This document shows positions 34,366-42,655 of a stretch of 64,000 nucleotides of DNA, in pieces. The notes below the pieces were generated by a model. It was not told the DNA's origin. It saw only the letters and a program-made list of their open reading frames with translations, and made no database searches. Source of the DNA: Streptomyces albireticuli (lineage in GTDB: Bacteria; Actinomycetota; Actinomycetes; Streptomycetales; Streptomycetaceae); NCBI RefSeq assembly GCF_021228125.1, contig NZ_JAJQQS010000013.1, forward strand, positions 185,486 to 249,485, given 5' to 3'. Each line of letters starts with the position of its first letter. Position 1 is the stretch's first letter. The translations under genes were made by a program, and so were the position numbers.

Positions 34366-35820
34366 TCACCCGTACTCCGCCAACCGAGCCCGCACCCCCA
34401 CCACCACCAGAACCCCGGCCACCCCCACCCCCGTCGCCGGAATCGCCGGCCACCCCGAGAGCTCGCCGCGCGCCCGTCCCGCCTCCGTGGTGAAGGTCGC
34501 CATGTGCCCGCCCGCCTCGGTGTCCAGCCTCGTGGCGAAGTCCCAGAAGTCGAAGGCGACGCGGCCGCGGCCGACCTCGGTGAGGACGACCGTGGCCTCC
34601 TCCAGCCGACCGGCCGCCCGCAGTCGCCGCAGCTTCCGGTCGTCCTCGCGGAAGTGGCCGTAGCGTGTGAGCAGTTCCCGGTGCGCGGCGCGGGCGGTGG
34701 AGCCGGTGGGGGCGAGCAGGGTGTCGAGGCGGCCGGTCAGGGCGTGGAACCTCGCGCTCTCCAGTGAGCCGACGGCCGTGTCGCGGACGAACCAGCGGCT
34801 CTCGGTGGCGGCGGCCTCCGCGGCGACCGCGCGGGCCTCGGCGAGGCGGGACCACGGCCGCAGCCCGTCCCGCCCGGCGGCCCGGAGCGCGTCGGCGGTC
34901 GAAAGGAGGGCCCAGGGGCCGGTGGCGGTGATCGCGACGACCGCGAGGGTGGCCGCGAGGAGGGGCGGGTTGAACACCCGGCCGTAGCGGCGGGCGAGCC
35001 GGTACTGGCAGAGCACCAGGACACCGGTCGCCGCCGCGCCCACCGCGCCGACCACGGCCGCGGCCCGCGTGGCGGCGCCGGCCGCGCGGCCTTCGAGTTC
35101 CGCCGCCCGCCGCTGGTAGTCCGCGGCGAGCGCGACGGCGCCGGGGAGCAGCTCGGTGTGCATGACCTGCCCAGCCTCCACGGAGAGCGTGACGGCGGTG
35201 GCGGGCGGGCGCCCGGCGAGGCGGTCGGCGGTCTGCTCGTCGACGTGGGCCGAGCGGCCGCTGAGGTCGTCGTAACGGCCCAGTCCGTCCAGCAGGGTGC
35301 GTACGCGCGGGCCTTCGGCGGGGTCGGCGGCCAGGCGTCGTAACAGGTCGCTCGCTTCCGTGCGGCGCTGCTGCGCGGTGAGCAGGGCGAGGACGCGGTT
35401 GCCGGCCTCGTACTCCTCCGCGGAGCGGCCGGGCGGGAGGACGGCCGGACGGTCCGCGGAATGGCCCGGCACCAGGGAGTTGGCCCGCTGGGCGTCGAGG
35501 TCGGCCAGGGCGAACCGGAGATCGGCGGCTGCCGTGGCCCGGCCGGCGACGACCTGGTGCAGCGCGGCGGCGTCGTCACGTACGGAGACGGTGCCCGTCA
35601 CGACGACCGCGCAGAGCGCGGCGAGCACGACGAGCATGGCGAGAGCCTGCGCGCGCAGCCTGCCCGGCGCGGACAGGGTCCGCAGCCGTACCAGCGGCGT
35701 GCGCGGGCCCGGCCGGCGGCGCGCCGGGGGCGCTCCCGGGGCGGCCGGCGTCACCTCGGTCCGGAGCCCCGGCGACGGCGGTGCGGGGGCGGGGGCCGGT
35801 GACGCCTGAGACGTCGTCAT
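34366..35820 (-). CDS. Four-TM membrane protein with two extracytoplasmic loops (TTA codon)
   Basis: The 484-residue protein starts at ATG 35820. A Pro/Ala-rich cytoplasmic tail precedes TM1 (about 58-80, AQALAMLVVLAALCAVVVTGT). An extracytoplasmic helical domain (about 80-250) with DLRFALADLDAQRANSLVPG follows. TM2 and TM3 (about 255-310) flank a short RRYGRVFNPP loop, then comes a second helical outer domain and TM4 near the end (VGVAGVLVVVGVRARL). The layout resembles sensory four-helix-bundle modules without a kinase. TTA at codon 160 (35,341-35,343) makes translation potentially bldA-dependent. Function unknown. Confidence 0.78.
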   Translation of the reverse strand: MTTSQASPAPAPAPPSPGLRTEVTPAAPGAPPARRRPGPRTPLVRLRTLSAPGRLRAQALAMLVVLAALCAVVVTGTVSVRDDAAALHQVVAGRATAAADLRFALADLDAQRANSLVPGHSADRPAVLPPGRSAEEYEAGNRVLALLTAQQRRTEASDLLRRLAADPAEGPRVRTLLDGLGRYDDLSGRSAHVDEQTADRLAGRPPATAVTLSVEAGQVMHTELLPGAVALAADYQRRAAELEGRAAGAATRAAAVVGAVGAAATGVLVLCQYRLARRYGRVFNPPLLAATLAVVAITATGPWALLSTADALRAAGRDGLRPWSRLAEARAVAAEAAATESRWFVRDTAVGSLESARFHALTGRLDTLLAPTGSTARAAHRELLTRYGHFREDDRKLRRLRAAGRLEEATVVLTEVGRGRVAFDFWDFATRLDTEAGGHMATFTTEAGRARGELSGWPAIPATGVGVAGVLVVVGVRARLAEYG

Positions 35821-35979
35821 ACGGGGACGCTAGGGGCCGGCCGGAACAGGGACGTGGCATTCCCCTGCGCGTTCGATGGCCGAGGGGTGACGGGTGGGTG
35901 ACGGCTCGGGCACGGGTGGGTGCGGCCGGGTGCGGGCGGTCCGGGGGAATCCCGGCCCGTCCGGCGCCCTGGCCCGCCG

Positions 35980-37557
35980 TCAGGGCCCGGCCGCGACGCC
36001 CGCCGTGCCGCGGATCAGGTCCGCCGCCTTCTCCGCGATCATGATCGTGGGCGCGTTGGTGTTGCCCCGTACGAGCGTCGGCATGACCGAGGCGTCGACG
36101 ACCCGCAGCCCGCTCACCCCGTGCACCCGCAGTTCGTAGTCGACGACGGTGCCCATCGCGCAGGTGCCCGCCGGGTGGTAGAGGGTGTGCAGGGAGCGGC
36201 GGGCGTGGTCGAGGAGGTCGTGGTCGGAGTCCGAGCGAGGCACGAGGTGGTCGGCGCGCCGGTGGGCGCTCAGGGCGGGCCGGCCCGCGATGTCGAGCAG
36301 TATCCGCAGGGCGCGTACGGCCGTGGCGCGGTCCTCCTCCGTGGTGAGGTAGTTGTGCGTGATGCGCGGCTTGGCGCTGGGCATGGTGGACCGGAGGGTG
36401 ACCTTGCCCCGGCTGGTGGCGTCGAGCAGGACGGCGCCGTGGCTGAAGGCGTGGGCGACGGGGACGCCGAGGCCCTCCTCGCCGAACATCGCCGGCATCG
36501 CGTGGAGCTGGATGTCCGGGGCGTCCAGCCCCTCGCGCGAGCGGAGGAAGCCGCCCGCCTCCCCCGCGTTGGAGGTGAGCGGTCCGCGGCCCTCGGACTC
36601 CAGCAGCGCGAAGTTCTCCGGGGTCTCCGCGGTCATCAGCGACTCGGTGTCGGTGAGGTGGATGAGGAGCACGTTGCCGTGGTCCTGGAGGTTCTCACCG
36701 ACGGGGAGGTCCACGCGGGGTGTGATGCCGAGGGCTTCGAGCTCGGCGGCGACGCCGATGCCGGAGAGCATCAGCAGCTGCGGGGAGTTGTAGGCGCCCG
36801 CCGCGAGGACGACTTCCCGCTCGGCGCGCAGTTCGGCCGTGGCGCCGTGGCGCTCGACCTCGACGCCGACGGCCCGTTCGCCGGAGAAGAGCAGCCGGGT
36901 GCACCGGGCCTCGGAGAGCACCGTCAGGTTGGGCCGGTCCAGGGCGGGGCGCAGGTAGGCGTCGGCGGTGCTGCACCGCAGGCCGTCGCGCTGGGTGACG
37001 TCGTAGTAGCCGACGCCGTCCTGCTCGGGGCCGTTGAAGTCCGGGTTGAACGGGTGGCCCGCCTCGCGGGCGGCCTCCACGTAGGCCGTCATGAGCGGGC
37101 TGCGGGAGCGCCCTTCGCTGACGGTCAGCGGGCCGCCGGCCGCGTGCAGGGCGGAGACGCCGGCGTGGTGGTCCTCCGCGCGCAGGAAGTACGGGAGGAC
37201 CTCGTCCCAGCTCCAGCCCTTGGCGCCGGCGTCGGACCAGCCGTCGTAGTCGCGGCGGTTGCCCCGGATGTAGATCATCGCGTTCATGGAGGACGAGCCG
37301 CCGAGCGTCCGGCCGCGCGGGAGGTAGGCGCGGCGGCCGTCCAGGCCCGGCTCGGGCTCCGTCACGTAGTCCCAGTCGTACTTGGTCCGGAACAGCTTGA
37401 CCATCGCCGCCGGGACACGGATCTCCTGGGCGTCGTCGGGCGGTCCCGCCTCCACCAGCAGGACGCGGACGCCGGGATCCTCGGTCAGCCGGGCCGCCAG
37501 GACGCAGCCCGCCGAGCCCGCTCCCACCACGATGTAGTCATGGATAGCGTCGTGCAT
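35980..37557 (-). CDS. GMC-family oxidoreductase (choline dehydrogenase-like)
   Basis: The start ATG 37557 (MHDAIHDYIVVGAGSAG) places the FAD-binding GxGxxG at the N-terminus; 525 residues, normal for the family. GMC signatures are YLPRGRTLGGSSSMNAMIYIRG (about 75-97) and the second AAGAYNSPQLLMLSGIG (about 265). The active-site region has LYHPAGTCAMG (His) and SVMPTLVRGNTNAPTIMIAEKAADLI (His replaced by Asn in the N-x-N context is normal for some members). It oxidises an alcohol to an aldehyde in the cytoplasm; the substrate is not visible. It stands alone. Confidence 0.92.
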   Translation of the reverse strand: MHDAIHDYIVVGAGSAGCVLAARLTEDPGVRVLLVEAGPPDDAQEIRVPAAMVKLFRTKYDWDYVTEPEPGLDGRRAYLPRGRTLGGSSSMNAMIYIRGNRRDYDGWSDAGAKGWSWDEVLPYFLRAEDHHAGVSALHAAGGPLTVSEGRSRSPLMTAYVEAAREAGHPFNPDFNGPEQDGVGYYDVTQRDGLRCSTADAYLRPALDRPNLTVLSEARCTRLLFSGERAVGVEVERHGATAELRAEREVVLAAGAYNSPQLLMLSGIGVAAELEALGITPRVDLPVGENLQDHGNVLLIHLTDTESLMTAETPENFALLESEGRGPLTSNAGEAGGFLRSREGLDAPDIQLHAMPAMFGEEGLGVPVAHAFSHGAVLLDATSRGKVTLRSTMPSAKPRITHNYLTTEEDRATAVRALRILLDIAGRPALSAHRRADHLVPRSDSDHDLLDHARRSLHTLYHPAGTCAMGTVVDYELRVHGVSGLRVVDASVMPTLVRGNTNAPTIMIAEKAADLIRGTAGVAAGP

Positions 37558-37797
37558 GGGCTTCCCCTCCCCGTCGGACGGTGTGCCGGCCGGTGCGGCA
37601 TCCCAGGGCCGGACCATATTCGGGCAGGGGTGTGAACACAGCCGCTTACCGGCCAGCCGGGAGTCGGCGTTCGGCCATTCACGGGTCACCGGGCGGGTGA
37701 TCGCTCGGGCGTTCGACGTGACATCCGGCCCGGGGATGCCGACCGGACGGTTCCGGCCACCGGAGCGGAGCGGTGGGAGGAGGTCCGGAGCGTACGC
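37558..37797. other. Upstream region of the GMC oxidoreductase
   Basis: This gap contains a small TGTGAACACA palindrome at 37,631-37,640 and, nearest the next gene, GC-rich repeats. No promoter matches well and there is no small gene that I can support. Confidence 0.4.
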
Positions 37798-37828
37798 GGC
37801 GGGGCCCGGCGGACTGCCGGGCCCCGCC
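37798..37828 (-). terminator. 13-bp stem terminator of the RNase HI gene
   Basis: Perfect arms GGCGGGGCCCGGC and GCCGGGCCCCGCC enclose the loop GGACT, starting 23 bases past the RNase HI stop. Stem strength and position make a rho-independent terminator without a T-run likely. Confidence 0.8.
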
Positions 37829-37851
37829 TCACCGCCGGTACCGGCCGCCGC

Positions 37852-38553
37852 TCAGGACCGCGCCGACTCCCGGCACTCGGGGTGGCCCCAGCCCTTCGCG
37901 TTCTTGCTGATGGACTCGCCGGCCGCGTACGAGCGACCGCAGACGCACCGGCCCGCGAACTTCGCGCTCAAGGTCTTGGACGTGCGCGAACCCCTGGCCG
38001 CCGCGGGCTTCCCCGCCCTCGGCGCGCCGGACCGGCCGCCCTTCGGGGCCTCGGTGCGCGCCGCCGGCACGGGCACGGCCCCGGCCCCGTGGGAGGTGCC
38101 CGCGGGCTCCTGGGACACGGCGGCGTCGCTGGCGGCCTGGTCGGCGATGGCGTTCAGGTGATCGCCGTCCACCTGGTGCGCCGGTACGTAGCGGAACTCC
38201 ACCACGCGGCCGGCGAGCAGGGTGTCGATGCGGACGACGAGCTCCTGGTTGGCGACGGGCTTGCCGGCCGCCGTCTTCCAGCCGTTGCGCTTCCAGCCCG
38301 GCAGCCACTTGGTCACGGCGTTCATGGCGTACTGCGAGTCCATCCGCACCTCCAGGGGCACGGCCGGGTCGGTGGTCTCGAGCAGCCGCTCCAGTGCCGT
38401 GAGCTCCGCGACGTTGTTCGTGGCGCGGCCCAGCGGGCCCGCCTCCCAGCGCTCGGGGGTTCCGTGCGGGTCGGCTATGACCCAGGCCCAGGCGGCGGGC
38501 CCCGGGTTGCCCTTGGAAGCCCCGTCACAGGCGGCGATGATGCGATCAGACAT
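37852..38553 (-). CDS. rnhA: Ribonuclease HI with C-terminal zinc-knuckle-like extension
   Basis: The 233-residue protein starts at ATG 38553. Residues 1-150 are RNase HI: MSDRIIAACDGASKGNPGPAAWAWV (first Asp), NNVAELTALERLLE (Glu), VRMDSQYAMNAVTKWLPGWKRNGWK (second Asp) and VPAHQVDGDHLNAIADQAA (His, last Asp), so all catalytic residues are present. It hydrolyses RNA in RNA-DNA hybrids. A basic Ala/Pro linker leads to a C-terminal AKFAGRCVCGRSYAAGESISKNAKGWGHPEC, where two cysteines and a later His/Cys could bind zinc. That extension replaces the N-terminal hybrid-binding domain found elsewhere. Confidence 0.93.
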   Translation of the reverse strand: MSDRIIAACDGASKGNPGPAAWAWVIADPHGTPERWEAGPLGRATNNVAELTALERLLETTDPAVPLEVRMDSQYAMNAVTKWLPGWKRNGWKTAAGKPVANQELVVRIDTLLAGRVVEFRYVPAHQVDGDHLNAIADQAASDAAVSQEPAGTSHGAGAVPVPAARTEAPKGGRSGAPRAGKPAAARGSRTSKTLSAKFAGRCVCGRSYAAGESISKNAKGWGHPECRESARS

Positions 38554-38565
38554 GCACCGATGATC

Positions 38566-40029
38566 TCAGGTCCGGACCGTCCCCGGGGCCGCCGACGCCT
38601 GGGCGTCCGCCCGGCGCCGGTCCGAGGCCGCCCGTTCCGGGTCGCCCAGGTGGTCGGCGAGCCGGGCGCGGGCCCGCCAGTTGTACGGGCTCACCGGGCG
38701 CAGACCGGTGCGTTCGCTCAGCAGGGTGCGGGCCACGTCGGCCCGCCCGGCGCGCAGGGCCGCCTCCAGCAGGGTCCGCTGCACCGCGTCCCGCTGGGCG
38801 TGGCTGCCGCCGAAGGTGTGCAGGCGGTACCGGAGCGGGAGCAGGAGGTCCACCGCCTCGCCGTACCGGCCGCGGCCGTACGCGAGGAGCGCGCGGATCA
38901 CCGGCAGTCCGACGTCGGCGGTCATCGCCGCGTTGGAGACCCCGGGGCCCGTGCCGGCCCGGAGCCAGTCCTCCCGGTCGCGGACGAGGCGCTCGGCCTC
39001 GGGGATCCGGCCGGCGCCGACGTAGGCCATGACGGCGTGGACGTCGTTGAAGGCGTAGTAGGCGCCGTCCCGCCGTCCGGCCCAGGCGTCGGCGAGCGCC
39101 GCCCAGCGGCCGCCGATGTCGGTGTCGGTCCCGGTGCCGGCCCTGGAGTCGGTTCCGGCGTCGGTCCCGGCCAGGTGGAGCCGCCACAGCAGGGCGGCCG
39201 CGTCCAGCAGCTCCATCGCCAGGCCGGCGGAGCCCTCGTGGTGCAGGGCCGCGTCGTAGATCTCCAGCGCCCGGTCCGTGCGGCCCGTCTCCAGCTGGTA
39301 GAGGGCGTAGTGCCACCAGTTGTGCACGCGCAGGTAGTTGCCCTCGGACCAGTCGCCGGTGCGGTCGTCGAGATAGCGGATGCCGTCCGCGAACCGGCCC
39401 TGCATCTCGTACGCGTGCACCACCGCGTGGATGCCCCACACGTCGCGCGGGTTGCGCTCGACGGCCTCCAGGCCCACCTGCTCGGACCGCCCGTAGTGGC
39501 CGGCCTCCTCCAGGCCGAAGGCGTACATGCCGAGGAGGTGCCCGTAGTGCGGGTCGTCCTCGCCCCAGGCGGACAGCGCCCCGCCGACGCGGTCGCGCAG
39601 CAGTTCGGCGTTGCCGGTGAAGAAGTCGATCTGGTGGCCGACGGCCAGGGCCAGCGCGTCGTGCGGGTGCGCCACGCCGATCTCGCCGAGGACGCGGCCG
39701 GCCCGGTGGAGGTCACCGGCCAGCCAGGAGGACACGGCCGCGACGTGCATGCGCTCGCGGGGCGTCACGGCGGCGAGGTCGGTCTCGCGGAGGAACCCGT
39801 CGAAGGACCGGCGGGCCCCGGCCGCGTCGCTCTCCTCCGTCCCGAGCAGGCCGAGGTAGGCGGTGAGGACGTGGGCCATGACCGAGCGCGGGGAGGCGCG
39901 GACGGCCGCCACGGCCTCGTCGCCCACCTGTTCGCGGAAGAAGAGCAGGTGGTCCAGCGCCGTCTCGTAATGCCGTACCGCGTCGGCGTCCGTGTACGTC
40001 ATCGCCTGCGCGTGCCGGTCCGTTCCCAC
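38566..40029 (-). CDS. TPR-repeat protein of the TTC38 type
   Basis: The 487-residue protein starts at ATG 40029 or, as MTYTDADAV, 27 bases later. It is made of helical repeats: DAVRHYETALDHLLFF, ALALAVGHQIDFFTGN, YGHLLGMYAFGLEEAGHYGRSEQVGLEAVERNPRDVWGIHAVVHAYEMQGR and NWWHYALYQLETGRTDRALEIYDAALH. The DVWGIHAVVHAYEMQGR block is typical of the tetratricopeptide protein 38 family, whose biochemical role is unclear. No membrane or signal segment. A short Thr/Asp/Gly repeat (about 285-300) looks like a loop insertion. Confidence 0.85.
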   Translation of the reverse strand: MGTDRHAQAMTYTDADAVRHYETALDHLLFFREQVGDEAVAAVRASPRSVMAHVLTAYLGLLGTEESDAAGARRSFDGFLRETDLAAVTPRERMHVAAVSSWLAGDLHRAGRVLGEIGVAHPHDALALAVGHQIDFFTGNAELLRDRVGGALSAWGEDDPHYGHLLGMYAFGLEEAGHYGRSEQVGLEAVERNPRDVWGIHAVVHAYEMQGRFADGIRYLDDRTGDWSEGNYLRVHNWWHYALYQLETGRTDRALEIYDAALHHEGSAGLAMELLDAAALLWRLHLAGTDAGTDSRAGTGTDTDIGGRWAALADAWAGRRDGAYYAFNDVHAVMAYVGAGRIPEAERLVRDREDWLRAGTGPGVSNAAMTADVGLPVIRALLAYGRGRYGEAVDLLLPLRYRLHTFGGSHAQRDAVQRTLLEAALRAGRADVARTLLSERTGLRPVSPYNWRARARLADHLGDPERAASDRRRADAQASAAPGTVRT

Positions 40030-40356
40030 TCCGGTGCCTCCCCGTGCGGCCCGGCCGTCCCGATATCCGGTCGCGCCGCCCTCCGGGCCTCGCGGCGGCC
40101 CTTCATCCCTGCCCCCTCACCCGGTCCGGGATGCGGCCGGACCGCGTCACGGACGGGTGTGTTCGCGCCCCGGGCGCCCGGGCCGTGGTCCGCCGCGTGG
40201 TAGGTCCCGGCCGCGTGCCCGGGTCCTCCGGGAAGAACGGGCGCGCCGGGTCTGTTGACGGTGCGGCGAGTGCGGCGCGCGGGTCCACGCTCCGGCATGG
40301 GCGTGGACCCGCACGCCGCCCGCGGCCGTCGGACCCGCCCCGGAAGGACGCCCACC
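40030..40356. other. Divergent intergenic region, no gene seen
   Basis: The 327 bases between the TPR gene (minus) and the hydrolase (plus) contain only short GC-rich repeats. A possible -35 element TTGACG occurs at about 40,254 for the hydrolase, without a convincing -10. No supported small gene. Confidence 0.4.
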
Positions 40357-41121
40357 GTGCCGTACGCCTGGACCCCGGACGGGGTCCGCATCGCCTACCA
40401 GCTCCGTGGCACCGGGGCCCCGCTCGTCCTGCTGGCCGGCCAGGCCAACAGTCACCACTGGTGGGACGGGGTCCGCGACGACTTCCACGTCGCGCGCGGC
40501 ACCCTCACGCTCGACTACCGGGGCACCGGTGGGAGCGACGAGGCCACGGACCCCGTCGGCACCCGGGACCTCGCCGGGGACGTGATCGCCGTGCTCGACG
40601 AGCTGGGCATCGAGCGGGCGGACGTCTACGGCACGTCCATGGGCGGGCGGGTGGCCCAGTGGGTGGCCGCCCTCCATCCGCGGCGGGTCCGCGCGCTCGT
40701 CCTCGGCTGCACCTCGCCGGGCGGCCGGCACGGTGTCGAGCGCGGCGACGACGTACGGCGGGCGCTGGCCCAGCCCGACCCGGCGAGGGCGCGGCGGGCC
40801 CTGCTGGAGACGATGTACACCCCGGAGTGGCTCGCGGCGCACCCCGGCCCTTTCGGCACGCTTGGCGACCCCGCCATGTCCGCCCTCGCCCGGCGCCGTC
40901 ACCTGGCCGCGAGCCGTCGCCACGACGCGTGGGACGCGCTGCCCGGCATCCGCTCCCCCACGCTGGTGCTGCACGGCGGTGACGACGTCCTCAACCCGGC
41001 CGCGAACGCCCCGCTGCTCGCGGGCCGCGTCCCCGGGGCGAGGCACGCGTACTTCGAGGAGTTCCGCGCCACGGCGGGGCCGCTCGTGCTCGACTTCCTC
41101 GACCGGGCGCCGGGGGTCTGA
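40357..41121 (+). CDS. Alpha/beta hydrolase
   Basis: GTG 40357 (VPYAWTPDGVRIAYQLRGTG) follows GGAAGGAC and gives 254 residues. The nucleophile elbow is GTSMGGRVAQW (Ser about 91), preceded by VDVYG-type strand residues; the oxyanion region is VLLAGQANSHHWW. The acid is in VLHGGDDVLNP; at the catalytic His position the sequence is RHAYFEEF. It is a soluble hydrolase of the general esterase or lactonase type. The substrate cannot be inferred. Confidence 0.88.
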   Translation: MPYAWTPDGVRIAYQLRGTGAPLVLLAGQANSHHWWDGVRDDFHVARGTLTLDYRGTGGSDEATDPVGTRDLAGDVIAVLDELGIERADVYGTSMGGRVAQWVAALHPRRVRALVLGCTSPGGRHGVERGDDVRRALAQPDPARARRALLETMYTPEWLAAHPGPFGTLGDPAMSALARRRHLAASRRHDAWDALPGIRSPTLVLHGGDDVLNPAANAPLLAGRVPGARHAYFEEFRATAGPLVLDFLDRAPGV

Positions 41122-41129
41122 CGCGTCGG

Positions 41130-41148
41130 CCCTCCCTGGCGGGGAGGG
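41130..41148. terminator. Bidirectional hairpin between convergent genes
   Basis: Arms CCCTCCC and GGGAGGG enclose TGGCG, between the convergent hydrolase and PAP2 genes. It could terminate both transcripts. Confidence 0.65.
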
Positions 41149-41165
41149 TCCTGACGCGGCACGGC

Positions 41166-42521
41166 TCACACCGGTTCGGGCTGCGGCTCCGGTCGTCGTA
41201 CCGGCGCGGCCTTCGGCTCCCACGCCCTGGTGGTCCGTACGTAGCCGTAGATCACCGAGGCCATCGCCAGGAGGAGAAGGGGGCCGGCCACCCACGGGTG
41301 CTCGGCCATCTCCACCGGGAGGTAGCGGTAGGACACCAGGAGCGCGGCGAAGACCGTCGTGCCGTAGGCGACCAGCCGGATCCCCGACCGGTCCCAGCCA
41401 CGGTCGAAGGCGCGCATCGCCGCTTCGATCGTGAGCGCGAACACCACTCCGGCGACGAGGTCCACACCGTAGTGGTAGCCGAAGCCCAGCGTCGCGCAGA
41501 GCGTGGCGACCAGCCAGAACGCCCCCGCGGCACGCAGGAGCGGCGGGCCCTTGCGGGAGTGGATGAAGATCGTGGTGGCCCACGCCGTGTGCAGGCTGGG
41601 CATGCAGTTGCGCGGGGTGATCCCGTCGTACGGCACCGGGTGCGGGACGCCGATCGACAGCGGGGTGTGCGGCCACAGGTCGGCCACCGCCCACTCCGGG
41701 CCGCCGGTGCCGGAGGTGCCCGGGCCGTAGGCGAAGATCGGTCCGACCACAGGGAAGATCATGTAGATGGCGGGCCCGAGGAGGCCGATCACCAGGAAGG
41801 TGCGCACCAGGTGGTGCCTCGGGAAGCGGCGCTCGGCCGCCACGTTGCGGAGCTGGTACAGCGCGACGACGATCGCGGCCACCGCGAGCTGCGCGTAGAC
41901 GACGTCGAGGAGGTGGGTGCCGACCGGGCCGGTGGCCTGGAGGAGCCGGCCCGCCACCCACGAGGGGTTGCCCAGTGCGTGATCGGCGGTCGCCAGGTAC
42001 GGGTCGAGCACCTCCGGGCGGGTCTTCGCCGTGATGAGCAGCCAGCTGTCGCCGGTCTTGCGGCCGGCCACCAGCAGCAGGCCCAGACCGACGCCCTTCA
42101 GCAGGAGGACGCGTTCCTTGCCGGTGCGGCGCGTGACGGCGATGACCGCGCAGCCCAGGATCACCCACAGCGCGCCGTTGCCGAAGAAGTGGCCTTCGGG
42201 CGTCTCGGCGCCGATCGCCCGGCGCACCAGCACGAAGACGATGTCGATGCCGATCGCGGCGCCGAGGGCGATGAACCGTTGCCGCCAGGTGAGCACCACC
42301 ATCATCAACGCCATGCCGGCGTACAGCGGGCCCGGTTTGGGGGCGAAGATCACCTCTCGGACCTGGGTGGTCAGCGGCCCTGGCTGGCCGGTGCTGCGAC
42401 GTGCGATGATCTCCAGCGCGACGAGGAATCCGAGAGCCACGGCACTCGCCGTGGCCCACAGGATCACCCGTGGCCGACGCCACGCGGCGAACTTGGTTCT
42501 GCAGCTTATTCGCGAAAACAC
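41166..42521 (-). CDS. PAP2-family membrane phosphatase (inositol phosphotransferase-like)
   Basis: The start GTG 42521 is preferred because a -10 box lies seven bases before it; a TTG seven codons upstream has no ribosome site. The 451-residue protein has about ten hydrophobic segments. The PAP2 motifs are present as CMPSLHTAWATTIF (about 310) and GFGYHYGVDLVAGVV (about 350), with conserved His residues. The length and order match the phosphatidic-acid phosphatase-like / inositolphosphotransferase (Aur1/Ipt1-type) group of actinomycetes. It probably acts on a membrane lipid headgroup. Confidence 0.85.
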   Translation of the reverse strand: MFSRISCRTKFAAWRRPRVILWATASAVALGFLVALEIIARRSTGQPGPLTTQVREVIFAPKPGPLYAGMALMMVVLTWRQRFIALGAAIGIDIVFVLVRRAIGAETPEGHFFGNGALWVILGCAVIAVTRRTGKERVLLLKGVGLGLLLVAGRKTGDSWLLITAKTRPEVLDPYLATADHALGNPSWVAGRLLQATGPVGTHLLDVVYAQLAVAAIVVALYQLRNVAAERRFPRHHLVRTFLVIGLLGPAIYMIFPVVGPIFAYGPGTSGTGGPEWAVADLWPHTPLSIGVPHPVPYDGITPRNCMPSLHTAWATTIFIHSRKGPPLLRAAGAFWLVATLCATLGFGYHYGVDLVAGVVFALTIEAAMRAFDRGWDRSGIRLVAYGTTVFAALLVSYRYLPVEMAEHPWVAGPLLLLAMASVIYGYVRTTRAWEPKAAPVRRPEPQPEPV

Positions 42522-42557
42522 CCTCGATACTATAGGTATCAAATCATTGACTGATTT
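42522..42557 (-). promoter_or_regulatory. Leaderless promoter of the PAP2 gene
   Basis: On the minus strand TATAGT at 42,534-42,529 is a near-ideal -10 box, and GTG 42521 begins seven bases later, where transcription would start. There is no ribosome site in between, so the mRNA would be leaderless. GATAC and GTATC arms around TATAG form a small palindrome over the box (42,526-42,540). The region is AT-rich. No good -35 is visible. Confidence 0.6.
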
Positions 42558-42655
42558 ATTGGGTGTTGATCGAAGACGTCACGCTTCGTTCCGGGTGCGC
42601 CGTCGCCGCGGGTGTCAGCGGTGGTCACGGTGGTCACCGCGGGGCGGGACCGCCG

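Noticed and set aside
36353..36793. Plus-strand frame inside the GMC oxidoreductase
   Set aside because: Antisense to a gene with full family signatures; no ribosome site.
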